A DNA stretch of 8,694 nucleotides, from NCBI GenBank assembly GCA_029862725.1, contig JAOTWT010000098.1, positions 1-8,694 of the forward strand, given 5' to 3'. The translations under genes and the position numbers were made by a program. The notes under the pieces were generated by a model. It was not told the origin of the DNA. It did no database searches and was given only the letters and a program-made list of their open reading frames with translations. This stretch comes from Acidobacteriota bacterium. GTDB taxonomy: Bacteria > Acidobacteriota > Blastocatellia > Pyrinomonadales > Pyrinomonadaceae. Shown here in pieces: positions 1 through 8,300 of this stretch (positions within the stretch are counted from its first letter, which is position 1; the number at the start of each line of letters is the position of its first letter).

Positions 1-1529
1 CGGTCGACCCGCACGACCAGGCATGGAATCTGATCGCCAACAGTACGAATGTTAACGACTTCCGCAACTATCTGAATCGTTTCGGACAAAGCGGTAAACA
101 CGCAAGCCAGGCCAACCAGATGATCGTCCAGCTGACAACTCCGGTCGACCCGGACGACCAGGCTTGGAATCTGATCGCCAACAGCACGAATGTTAACGAC
201 TTCCGCAACTATCTGAATCGTTTCGGACAAAGCGGTAAACACGCAAGCCAGGCCAACCAGATGATCGTCCAGCTGACGTCGCCAAATAGCGGGTCTGGGA
301 TGTCGAACTCTGCGTTTATGTCCAATTGGGCAAGTCAGCAAGGAGCCAAGTTTCCACTCACGATTGGTTCGATCACACTCACCCGTGCCATTCCAAACCC
401 ATCCCAGAATTTTGTCGACCTCCAGGGCTGGACTCCCGCTCTCAGCGGTTTTGACCCGCGGATCAAGGAGCAGGCAGATAACCTGAAACCAGCGTTAATG
501 GTTGAGTATTGCGCGTCCGGAGCCGCACCGCGGAACATCAGGATGCGCGTCAACATCCTCGACAATACTCAAATGATCGGAACCGGAACTTCATATTGGA
601 TTAATCCGGGCGATTGCGCTTCCGTCGGCGCTCCAAATCCGGGAACGCTATCGCAAGAAGACCTGTTTTGGAACTCGATCCAGAACAGCACGAACCGGCA
701 GGACTTTCAGAATTATCTCAGCCGCTTTGGGAACAACGGTAAGTACGCTCCTCTCGCACGGCTGAAGTTGAACCAACTACCCGCCGGCCCCGGCACCACA
801 AACCCGGGAAACCTTACGCCTGAAGATCAGTTCTGGAAATCGATCGAATTCAGCAGAAACCAAAGTGACTTTCAAACGTATCTGACCCGCTTCGGCAGTA
901 ACGGGAAATACGCTGCGCTCGCCCGGCTCAAGATCAGCCAGCTCCCGGCACCGCAAAGCCCGGACGATCAAAAATGGGACAGCGTCAAAAACAGCTCTGA
1001 TCCGAATGATCTTCAAAGCTATATGAACGCCTTTCCAAACGGGAAACATGTTCAGGAAGCCAAACAGAAAAAAAGCCGAATTGAAAACCAAAACGCTGAG
1101 GCGAATTTTCTCAGAAATGCCGAATTCGGCTCGCTGGGCGAGATATCGACGTTTAGAAAAGTCTTTATCACCGCGACGGATTTTAACAGCAGAAGCAGGA
1201 TTGTATCGGAACTCCAGAAGAAGATACCTTCGCTGGTCATCGTCGGGAACCGGCAATCTGCCGACTTTTTTATCGAATACCAGCTTACGGTGACGATGGC
1301 CTGCGACCCGGGTACAAGCACGGCCGTCAACGCCTGCGAGCTTCACACCGGCAAAATTTGGGTTCATACCTTGAAGCTGATGGGCACAGGCAACGAATTC
1401 AACCGGATTTTATGGACCAGGACCAAATCAAAATCCTATAGCGACCAGGGAGTCAACCTCTTTACAAAAAACCCGGCGGCGCAAACCGTTAGTGATTTGA
1501 TCAAGGAGCTGAAGGAACTGGGATTTTAA
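1..1529 (+). CDS. Helical-repeat protein with unknown C-terminal domain, 5'-truncated (possibly from a caspase-type repeat protein)
   Basis: The frame is open from base 3 to the TAA at 1527-1529, giving 508 visible residues; the ATG at 120 lies inside a repeat and is not the true start. Residues 1-47 and 48-94 are two nearly identical repeats with the pattern DDQAWNLI.NS....DFRNYL.RFG..GKHA. Residues about 95-215 form a non-repeat, probably beta-rich insert with two cysteines. Three diverged repeats follow (from about residues 217, 272 and 319; W..I..S....DF..YL.RFG.NGKYA.LARLK..QLP). The last ~145 residues (KVFITATDF, then ADFFIEYQ) form an alpha/beta-looking domain with two more cysteines. 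From memory, repeats of this kind occur in bacterial caspase-family (peptidase C14) proteins and fold as helical pairs, so a protease domain could lie upstream; none is visible here. The paired cysteines suggest an extracytoplasmic location. Function is unknown. The gene converges with the minus-strand operon and ends 37 bases before a hairpin. Confidence 0.85.
   Translation, partial: VDPHDQAWNLIANSTNVNDFRNYLNRFGQSGKHASQANQMIVQLTTPVDPDDQAWNLIANSTNVNDFRNYLNRFGQSGKHASQANQMIVQLTSPNSGSGMSNSAFMSNWASQQGAKFPLTIGSITLTRAIPNPSQNFVDLQGWTPALSGFDPRIKEQADNLKPALMVEYCASGAAPRNIRMRVNILDNTQMIGTGTSYWINPGDCASVGAPNPGTLSQEDLFWNSIQNSTNRQDFQNYLSRFGNNGKYAPLARLKLNQLPAGPGTTNPGNLTPEDQFWKSIEFSRNQSDFQTYLTRFGSNGKYAALARLKISQLPAPQSPDDQKWDSVKNSSDPNDLQSYMNAFPNGKHVQEAKQKKSRIENQNAEANFLRNAEFGSLGEISTFRKVFITATDFNSRSRIVSELQKKIPSLVIVGNRQSADFFIEYQLTVTMACDPGTSTAVNACELHTGKIWVHTLKLMGTGNEFNRILWTRTKSKSYSDQGVNLFTKNPAAQTVSDLIKELKELGF
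3..284 (+). repeat. Two tandem 141-bp in-frame repeats, nearly identical
   Basis: Unit 1 is 3-143 and unit 2 is 144-284, each 47 codons. Bases 3-136 and 144-277 differ at only three positions (CAC/GAC, GCA/GCT and AGT/AGC codons), that is 131 of 134 identical; the last few bases of each unit then diverge (ACAACTCCG against ACGTCGCCA). One of the three differences changes the protein (His to Asp). The array probably continues upstream of the window, since unit 1 starts at its edge. Such similarity points to a recent duplication or to gene conversion within the array. Confidence 0.95.
651..1088 (+). repeat. Three diverged copies of the same ~47-residue protein repeat
   Basis: Copies begin near 651 (SQEDLFWNSIQNS), 816 (TPEDQFWKSIEFS) and 957 (SPDDQKWDSVKNS). 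They keep the acidic start, the Trp, the Asp-Phe/Leu..Tyr-Leu/Met core and the GK.A/V...A end, but differ strongly from units 1-2 at the DNA level. Linkers between them vary in length (proline/glycine-rich between copies 3 and 4), unlike the perfect 141-bp phase of the first two. The last copy has FPNGKH in place of RFG.NGK, closer to the FPNG form I recall from caspase-associated repeats. Confidence 0.85.
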
Positions 1530-1959
1530 TATCCTTCAATTTATTTCGCTTAATCGTTTAATTTGGCGGGTTGGAGAACCGTTTCTATCCGTTTTCCAAC
1601 CCGCGAGTGCACCCAGGAATTCCGAAGCCTGTGCAGATTTGCAAGTGAGTCGGGATACCTTCAATGTGCCGGTTTCCGCTCTGCTCAGCCTCCAATCCGG
1701 AATTCAAGAGGGCGCAAACGGCAGGAACAGCATACCCCTCAACCGCACCGAGCCGGCCTACACCTTGGAAGGCCTTGACCTTTTTCCGGCGAATCATCTT
1801 GAGGTGACATTGGGCGACGGAAAGACATCCGCGGGCTACACGATTAAAAAAAGAACTCTCCCAGCAACCTCATCTTCGACGATGTACGGCTTGATCCGCA
1901 GACCTTATCGAAGTGGTTTATCGGGATATCGACCCCAGTAGTCCGTCACGTCGAACCTT
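1530..1959. other. Convergent intergenic region of 430 bases
   Basis: This gap lies between the 3' ends of the plus-strand repeat gene and the minus-strand DUF11 gene. Its first ~35 bases are AT-rich, followed by a strong hairpin (1566-1604). The rest has the base composition of coding sequence and contains the possible frameshifted remnant described separately. No intact gene with a credible start and ribosome binding site, and no tRNA-like or small-RNA-like structure, was recognised. Confidence 0.7.
1566..1604. terminator. Hairpin between convergent genes, possible bidirectional terminator
   Basis: GCGGGTTGGA (1566-1575) pairs perfectly with TCCAACCCGC (1595-1604), a 10-bp GC-rich stem that extends by about three more pairs if one G-T wobble is allowed. 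The loop is about 13-19 bases. It starts 37 bases after the stop of the plus-strand gene. Neither strand has a clear run of T after the stem, so this is not a textbook intrinsic terminator; it may act as a 3'-end stabiliser or a Rho-assisted stop. For the minus-strand operon it would lie about 355 bases beyond the stop codon. Confidence 0.5.
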
Positions 1960-1979
1960 CTACCGGATCTGAACCGTAA
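1639..1979 (+). pseudogene. Possible frameshifted remnant of an unrecognised gene
   Basis: One frame reads from about 1600-1639 to 1941 and looks protein-like in its first two thirds (LQVSRDTFNVPVSALLSL, then LFPANHLEVTLGDGKTSAG), with mostly G or C at third positions. After a run of seven A followed by G (1846-1853) that frame turns into low-complexity, unlikely sequence, while the -1 frame becomes protein-like (NLIFDDVRLDPQTLSKWF...) up to a TAA at 1977-1979. Joined, they would give one ~114-residue fragment. There is no convincing start codon or ribosome binding site (only a TTG at 1639), and the tail overlaps the last 20 bases of the minus-strand gene. It may be a decayed gene end, a sequencing indel in the A-run, or chance. 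The family is not recognised. Confidence 0.3.
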
Positions 1980-4900
1980 AACCAACGTTACCTGAATTGT
2001 TTGGAACGGTATGAGGGAGAGAACCGGAGATCACCCGCCACCGGATAGCTTTGACCAACCGGTCGTATCCGGGCGGCGCCCCGCCCCCTCCCGTCACGGG
2101 CGTGTAAGTCCAGGTCGCTGCCGTTGGATTGTTAGGATCGTAATCGGAAGAGTATTCGATCACAAAACTGAGAACCGTTGTTCCCGGATTGGCGGTTGCG
2201 GAATTCAACTGAAAATCGGTGTCCGGAGGGTTGGCGTCCACGATCGTCAAACCGTTGGCGGCCTGACCGCCCGTGTTTGAGAATTGAATCGAAAACGAAA
2301 GGTTGGTACCAGCAAGCTGCGGTGCGGTTTCGCAATCGGCCGGTGCGGGACAACTCTTGACAAGTCCCACGTCAGGCGGCTGCAGGAAAGTCGGTGTAAC
2401 CGTCTCATTGGAATCGACAGTTTGGTTCGTATCAAAGCCGCCGTTCGTCGTCACGAACCGGGTGGTTGCGATATTTCTTATCTCCGGCGGAAGCCCGGTG
2501 CCGTTTACCCTCACACGGAAACTGACGGTCGCCGTACTCCCACCCGGATTAACGACGCCTGGAGGTTGGCCGTTTGTATTTATCGGTGCGGGGCTCGCAT
2601 ATGGCATCGCGCCGGACGCATCGGCGACCGGTACTCCGTTGAGCGTCGTTGAATTGGCAACATAGGTCGTACCGGCCGGAATCCCGTCGCTTAAAGTTGC
2701 ACCTGAAGTTCCCAGGTTTCCGGTGTTTGTGACCACAACCGTGTACTCGAGAATATCGTTTATATTGGCAATCGTTGCGGGATTCTGACCCTGCGTGATA
2801 TTGGCGACGGTTTTGTTAGCGACCAGATTGGGATTAAAAAACGGCAAAGCACAGGAGGCCATATCGTAGACCGATGGGCTGGCAATCCCGAGGGTCGTGG
2901 CGGTAAGATTCGGTGACGTGATGTCGATCGCGACAACGGTCTGTCCGCTGTTGCCTGTCGTGATCAGCCGCCCGGCGCCGTCAAAAGCCACCCCGGTCGC
3001 GCCGTTTGGTCCGAGCTGCCCCGTATTTTTGGCGAGCAGGGTCGTTAGGTTGACGATAAAGAGATAGCTCGCGCCAGTACCGTTGACGGACGAATACCAA
3101 TACAGCCGCCCGTTGCCGTCGAATGTCATGTCGCCATACTGCAGTGTCGGCCCAATTGTATCGCCGGGCGCAAAAGTAATCGCACCGAGATCGGTTGCCG
3201 CTCCGCCGGAACCTGCGTTTACACGACGGAGGTGTCTGGAAGAGTCTATGTAATACACGTTTCCGCCGATATCGGCCGCCTGGCCGGCTAGGAGTCCCGG
3301 TACACTGGCACCAGTATTGGTCTGTGATACTCCGTCATGACGGTAAAGCGGTGGATTGGCAACTGCGGCATTGTCATAGTAGGCGGAACCGTTTGGACTG
3401 ACGGCGATCCCGCCGACGTTCTGAGCGACCGTAATAACGGGTGTCATCGTCGCGCCGTTTAGCTCGTAAATCGAACGCCGTCCGCTGCTGAACGCGCTGG
3501 CATATACTTTGGAGCAGTCAAATACATAACCGATTGGAATTCTGTAACCCGCGGAGGCGCCCGCGGCCCCGAGATTATCGACTGCCGAATAATTGAACTG
3601 GGCGGTTCCGGTATACCCCGCGGCCGGGTCAAACTGCAGATCGTCGGCATCGGCCGCTGAAATGATCTGACCCGCAGTGACCGGCGAACATCCGCCGTTG
3701 CACAGGTACAACGTGCCTGCCGCGGCCGGCGGGAGTCCCAGGATTTGAAAACCGACGACTGTTCCGTCGGGGTCGCTTCCGGCAAGGGCCGGAATACTCG
3801 TACTGGGTGCTGTATTGAGCATCGTCGGCGCGGTAACGGAAATTGTCTGCGGCGGCTGATTGGTGATCGTCACTGAATTCGAAGCGCAGTGGTTCGTATC
3901 AGTGCATCCGCTGCCGGGTTGCGGCGCATTCCCGCTGTTGAACGGATCACCGCCGCCGCCGACCGAGGCGTAGTTGATCAAAGGGCTTCCAATGTTTGCC
4001 GCAGCCGATATGTTCACCGGCAGGGTGATCACGCTTGAATTCGTCCCGGTATAATTAATCGGATTTCCGGTTGTACATGTAATCGCCTGACCGCTGAAAA
4101 CACAACTCCAGTTGACGCCGTTGCTGGAGACCGCACGGGTGCCGATCCAGCTTGGCGTTATCCCCGCAGGAAGGGTATCGCGCGCCGTTATCGTCCCCGA
4201 GGTCGCCTGTCCGCCGATATTCGACACCGTTAGAGAATAAAGCGCACCCGTTTGACCGGCTGTCCATGGAGCATTGTTGGATTTTGTTATTCGCAGTCCG
4301 GGCTGGAAGGCCGTATTCGTAAAGGTACAGGTGATTACCCGATTCACGCTCGCATAATTAGCCGGTGTGAGTCTTGCCGTCAATCCTGAGAGACTCGTTG
4401 GAACCGTATTGCCGGCCGGATCCAGACAGACGACCGAGGTCAATGACGAAACTGCTGACGCTGCTTCGGTAATGGCGATGTCCTGCGAATTGTCGGGTAT
4501 AGGTAACCTTGCTGAAGTTGCCGGATTCGTCGCCGCGGTATTGAGCCTAAAACTCCCGACACCGTTTGTTCCCGTGAAACTATAGATACCGGTCGAACCC
4601 ACGGATTGTTTTTTAACTACTACCGTCGACCCGATGCTCCATCGGACTTCAAGGCTGTCTCCGCGGTTACCGCTATCAGCACCGGACCAGGAAACGTCGA
4701 AAGTCAGTCTCGTTATTCCGGAACCGACGAATTGTATCGAACCGCACGCCGTTCCCCGATTCGCGTCCTGCGTGCAGTTGTTGCTGCTGTTGGAAGTCGA
4801 ACCGGTCGCCCGCCGAAACGATTTGGCGCCTGTGTTCACTTGAAACTGGGGATTACCGGAAAGGCGCGAAACTGTAACATCGGAGCTTTCAGCGGCGAAC

Positions 4901-5304
4901 GAGCTAAGCGTAAATACACTCGACGACGCGTTATTGGCACTAATCTCGCCCAAACGATCGACATGAAGCACCGGATCATCCACCGGCTTGCTAAATGTGA
5001 CGGTGATGGTTCGATTCGTACCATACGGGCGAAACCTCGCCTCGAGCGAATTTCCGCCGCCGAACGACCCGTTCCAGGGATCTGTCCAATATTCGTCTAA
5101 AATGAAGGTGCCGGCGCGGTACTCGGCTGGACCGGGGGTTCCGGTCCAGGTGATGTTGACGCCATTTACGGTTGTGTTAGCCGATTGGTTACCGTTTATG
5201 GACCAGTTTCCAGTGACCGCGGCAAATACGCTGCATACAAAAACAACCGACACAAACGCAATGACGAGAGGGCTAAAGACACGTATCTTTGCCTTTAGTG
5301 CCAC
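1960..5304 (-). CDS. Secreted multidomain DUF11-repeat surface protein
   Basis: The product is 1114 residues from a GTG start at 5304-5302, chosen because AGGAGA sits just upstream and a clean signal peptide results: MALKAKIRVFS, a hydrophobic stretch, then cleavage after CSVFA (residue 28). An in-frame ATG at 5340 has no ribosome site. Residues ~29-225 form a beta-sandwich-like domain (TVTFSKPV.DPVLHVDRLG). Residues ~229-335 resemble a prealbumin-like/SpaA-type domain (VVVKKQSVGSTG...VITCTFTNT). Residues ~336-480 are a DUF11-type repeat (LRITKSN...YSLTVSNIGG). Residues ~484-592 are Ig/cadherin-like (SDPDG...GYTGTAQFNYSAVDN). Residues ~594-822 look like propeller blades (GGIAVSPNGSAYY, YGDMTFDGNGRLYW, GVAFDGAGRL). 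Two further DUF11 repeats follow (ANKTV...YTVVVTNTGN; GLVKSC...FSIQFSNTGGQ). There is no C-terminal sorting signal, barrel strand or membrane helix, so it is probably exported and held by other means or released. Many paired cysteines fit an extracytoplasmic protein. It likely forms an operon with the barrel gene upstream. The exact role (adhesion, coat, matrix) is not known. Confidence 0.85.
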   Translation of the reverse strand: MALKAKIRVFSPLVIAFVSVVFVCSVFAAVTGNWSINGNQSANTTVNGVNITWTGTPGPAEYRAGTFILDEYWTDPWNGSFGGGNSLEARFRPYGTNRTITVTFSKPVDDPVLHVDRLGEISANNASSSVFTLSSFAAESSDVTVSRLSGNPQFQVNTGAKSFRRATGSTSNSSNNCTQDANRGTACGSIQFVGSGITRLTFDVSWSGADSGNRGDSLEVRWSIGSTVVVKKQSVGSTGIYSFTGTNGVGSFRLNTAATNPATSARLPIPDNSQDIAITEAASAVSSLTSVVCLDPAGNTVPTSLSGLTARLTPANYASVNRVITCTFTNTAFQPGLRITKSNNAPWTAGQTGALYSLTVSNIGGQATSGTITARDTLPAGITPSWIGTRAVSSNGVNWSCVFSGQAITCTTGNPINYTGTNSSVITLPVNISAAANIGSPLINYASVGGGGDPFNSGNAPQPGSGCTDTNHCASNSVTITNQPPQTISVTAPTMLNTAPSTSIPALAGSDPDGTVVGFQILGLPPAAAGTLYLCNGGCSPVTAGQIISAADADDLQFDPAAGYTGTAQFNYSAVDNLGAAGASAGYRIPIGYVFDCSKVYASAFSSGRRSIYELNGATMTPVITVAQNVGGIAVSPNGSAYYDNAAVANPPLYRHDGVSQTNTGASVPGLLAGQAADIGGNVYYIDSSRHLRRVNAGSGGAATDLGAITFAPGDTIGPTLQYGDMTFDGNGRLYWYSSVNGTGASYLFIVNLTTLLAKNTGQLGPNGATGVAFDGAGRLITTGNSGQTVVAIDITSPNLTATTLGIASPSVYDMASCALPFFNPNLVANKTVANITQGQNPATIANINDILEYTVVVTNTGNLGTSGATLSDGIPAGTTYVANSTTLNGVPVADASGAMPYASPAPINTNGQPPGVVNPGGSTATVSFRVRVNGTGLPPEIRNIATTRFVTTNGGFDTNQTVDSNETVTPTFLQPPDVGLVKSCPAPADCETAPQLAGTNLSFSIQFSNTGGQAANGLTIVDANPPDTDFQLNSATANPGTTVLSFVIEYSSDYDPNNPTAATWTYTPVTGGGGAPPGYDRLVKAIRWRVISGSLPHTVPNNSGNVGFTVQIR

Positions 5305-5305
5305 G

Positions 5306-5313
5306 GGTCTCCT
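5306..5313 (-). promoter_or_regulatory. Ribosome binding site deciding the start of the DUF11 gene
   Basis: On the minus strand this reads AGGAGACC, directly followed by C and the GTG start at 5304-5302. The AGGAG core lies four bases from the GTG. The only alternative, an ATG at 5340-5338, is preceded by CCGGTGCATAT with no purine-rich site, and would add 12 residues (MTNSILKLFRRP) in front of an otherwise normal signal peptide. The 27 bases between the barrel-gene stop and that ATG contain no evident promoter or terminator, supporting co-transcription. Confidence 0.7.
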
Positions 5314-5367
5314 AAAAAGTTTTAGAATACTGTTCGTCATATATGCACCGGAATCAGCGCATTGCGA

Positions 5368-8300
5368 TTAGTTGTCCGGTCCGTCTGGTTTCTTATCGGC
5401 GATCTGGGGGTATCGATCCGACCCGTCCAGCGGCGTCTGATCTCTCAAGCCGCTCTTGGAAGTGCCGAAGAGGTTGAACAAATTCGATAGTTTTGTGGTG
5501 AACGTCAGATAGAAACCCTTTTTGAAGTTTCCCGTGCCCGCCGGATCGAAATCGTAGGGCCGTTTTGACTGAACGAGGCTGTAGCCCGCTGCGATCCTGA
5601 GTTCGGGTAATACCCAGTAACCGATCTCGGTCCCGACCGATCTTTTTGTCGAACCCGATCCCGGCTGACCAAGCCAGCGGCTTTCGACCGCAACATCGAA
5701 TTGGTCCGCGATCAACTGCTGCGCACGGGCCTGCATCAGGTACGTCAGCGAGGAGGCGTACACGTTGGTGCCGTTTCCGTTTCCATTGAAGCTGAGGGCG
5801 AATCTCCCGTAGACTTCGAGGTCCTTTTTGACCTGGTAAAGGCCATCGGCCGAAACACGGTCGACGCGATCACGCCTTTCGGGTTCCGTTCCCCTGCTTG
5901 TGGTAAAGCTCTTCTGGACCGATTCACGGTGCGCGTAACTGAACAAGAGGGCATATTTATCGGTCTCGAGCGGACGATACGCAAGCGCAGCAGTCATCCC
6001 GGAAGACGACCCGCCCCGCTTGTTGAAGTCTGTGAATGCCCATTGCGCCCGGGTCGCTGTCGTCCAGTCGTTTCCAAGCTTGCCGACCGCTCCGATCGTG
6101 AAAAGCTGACCCAAACCGTTGCGGTCACGTAATTCGTAGCGGGCATTGGCTTTAAACCCCTCGGCTGGTGTCCATGCGCCGCCAAATCTCATCATGTTAA
6201 AGCTCTTGCCGGACCCCTTCAGAAGGAAGCCACGCTCAAAACCGGTCTCGAGGGCAATATTATCCGAGACTTTCCAACGGTTTTGCAGACCGAACACCGC
6301 AAAGCTGTCGGATCCGCTCTTCCCGTTCTCTATTTGATAACGTCCGCTGAGAGAACCGATTTTCGAAAGCTTTGTCTCGATCCCGACCGAAGTTTCAGCC
6401 CTCGAGCCGACCGCGGAAAAGCCGTTCCCGGAAAAATCGCCGATCGGCGTGATCGGGGAACTGGCAAGTCTCTGGGTGACAAAAAACTTCGCGTTCGAAT
6501 TCAATTTGTATTTGAAGGTAAACGTCGTTTGGTCCGGGTAGGTGGGATCAGCATCGGATAGGTTCTGTTCCCGCTTCGCCGAGAATTCTATTTTTTCGGT
6601 TGGACGATATTCGATTCCCGCCGTAACCAGATTCGAACCGGTCGAGGCGCCGCTGATGCTATCACCGAATTCGCGGTGGTCAAAGCCGAGCGACGTCCGC
6701 ATTTTGTCATTCCATTGTTCGGTCCAAAGAAATGACAGCGTTGTCCGCGAATTATTGACATTAAAGGACTTATTCTTCTCATTTAAGTATCCGAAATGGA
6801 GATTGCGGGAGGCGTTGGGCTTGACGTCGTAGCCGAACCCGTAACGCTGCGTTCCCGCGGTCACAGTCGATCCGAATGGATTAAAGAACCCGGCACCGGC
6901 ACTGGAATAATCTGCTTGCAGCCGGCTGTTCCAGAAAGGCAGCGGCTGGTCGAGCTTGAACGAGACGGCGGCCCCGTTGTGATCCATCCCGGCCCCTGTG
7001 TGAACGAAACCACCGTCGGTATTATAAAAATCAAAGACATTGACACCGTTTGCGAATCGGCCGCGGCTAATCGCGACTTCGAGATTGATCCTTCCGCCTT
7101 TCCAGAGTCTTTTCTCAACATCGATACCGGCAAGGTGGAATGCTCCAATCTCGTCCTGCTGCTGATTGACGTAGGATGATCCAAAACGCAGGCCGAGGCT
7201 TTTGAAACTGTGAACGCCGCGTGCGGTATAGACGTAGTTTGCCGAACCCGTGTCGTGGTACTCGTATGTGACGACAACCTGCAAAAGGTTGAACTGATGA
7301 TCAAATGTCGAAATCGGCCTCAAAAAGAACATTTCGCCGGTAATCGGTTCGAGATTGTAATCCACCGAACGAACCAGATTCTCGCGGCTTAAGACGATCT
7401 CCGGATTGCGCCGATCGCGGACCTCAAGAGTGACGATCTCAGAGCCCGGCAGAATATCCGAGTGCGAAAGGCGGACGACGCTCAACAGGCCGCCAGGAAA
7501 GACATCGCGCGAAAAGGCCGTATTTGGGCGTGCTCCGCTGACACTTACGAAATCGCCTTTGTCATTCTCCAGATGGAGTTTGACCCCGGTCAGACGGCGG
7601 CTGTAGCCGGCGAGTACCGATTGGTCCATGTCCGCCTCCATATCGCCAAACATCGCATACGAACGGCCCCGGTCGATTCGCGCGTAAACCTTGGAATTGG
7701 AAAGCGCGCCTTCAATCAGCTCGGATGAATCGCCCAGGACCTGGTAGTTATTTTCGACCGGGTCGAGGGCACCAATCCGGTCCCGCCCCGCCAAGCGATT
7801 TAAAGGTCTTTGCGAGTTGTAGGCGAGGGTCAGGAGATTTTCTCCAAAGGCGCGGCCCTTGAAATAAAACGCAAAATGTCCGCGAAACGCCGTTTCATCT
7901 CCCGAATTGCGAATATCCGGTGCGTTTCGCCCAACGGAGAACTTCCCAATTCCGACCAAAAGGGTAGGGCGGAGATCCGTAGTGAATCTTATGTCGGCGG
8001 AGGCTTCGACACCGCCGGAAACCGCCTTGATACGCGCCGTATCGGCTGAGTTTTCGCCAAGCAGGTAGACGACCGCCCGCCCTTTTTCGAGTGAAACCAC
8101 CTGCTGCAAGAGGAAATCGGGTGCCCCGGCGTTGCCTTTTTCGCCTGTCTGCCCGGACACGTAGAATTTTCCGGCAGACGTCGCGACTCCGATTTGTGAG
8201 TCGGTCGCCGGGTTCCCAAGCCGGTCGTAAGCGCGTATCTCAATGCGAAGTGCCTCGCTCCCGTCATTCGGAACACTGTTTTTGGCCGGCAGAATCTCAA

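Noticed and set aside
120..122. Start codon of the repeat gene at the ATG at 120
   Set aside because: It falls inside the first 47-residue repeat, which is open from base 3, and the same ATG recurs within the second repeat.
3..284. CRISPR-like or mobile-element repeat
   Set aside because: The repeats are directly adjacent, in frame, without spacers, and encode a protein repeat that continues in diverged form downstream.
777..1367. 196-codon open frame on the minus strand
   Set aside because: It lies entirely opposite the repeat gene, has Arg-rich, low-plausibility sequence and no ribosome site; a shadow of the plus-strand codon pattern.
4606..5100. 164-codon plus-strand open frame
   Set aside because: It is antisense to the N-terminal part of the DUF11 gene, is Arg-rich and has no recognisable domain; a shadow.
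5221..5304. Lipoprotein signal (Cys in VFVCSVFA)
   Set aside because: The residue before the Cys is Val, not Gly/Ala/Ser, and a good signal peptidase I site (VFA) follows, so a lipobox is unlikely.
4988..5371. 127-codon plus-strand open frame spanning the junction of the two minus-strand genes
   Set aside because: Its translation mirrors the signal-peptide region of the DUF11 gene on the other strand and shows no independent evidence of coding.
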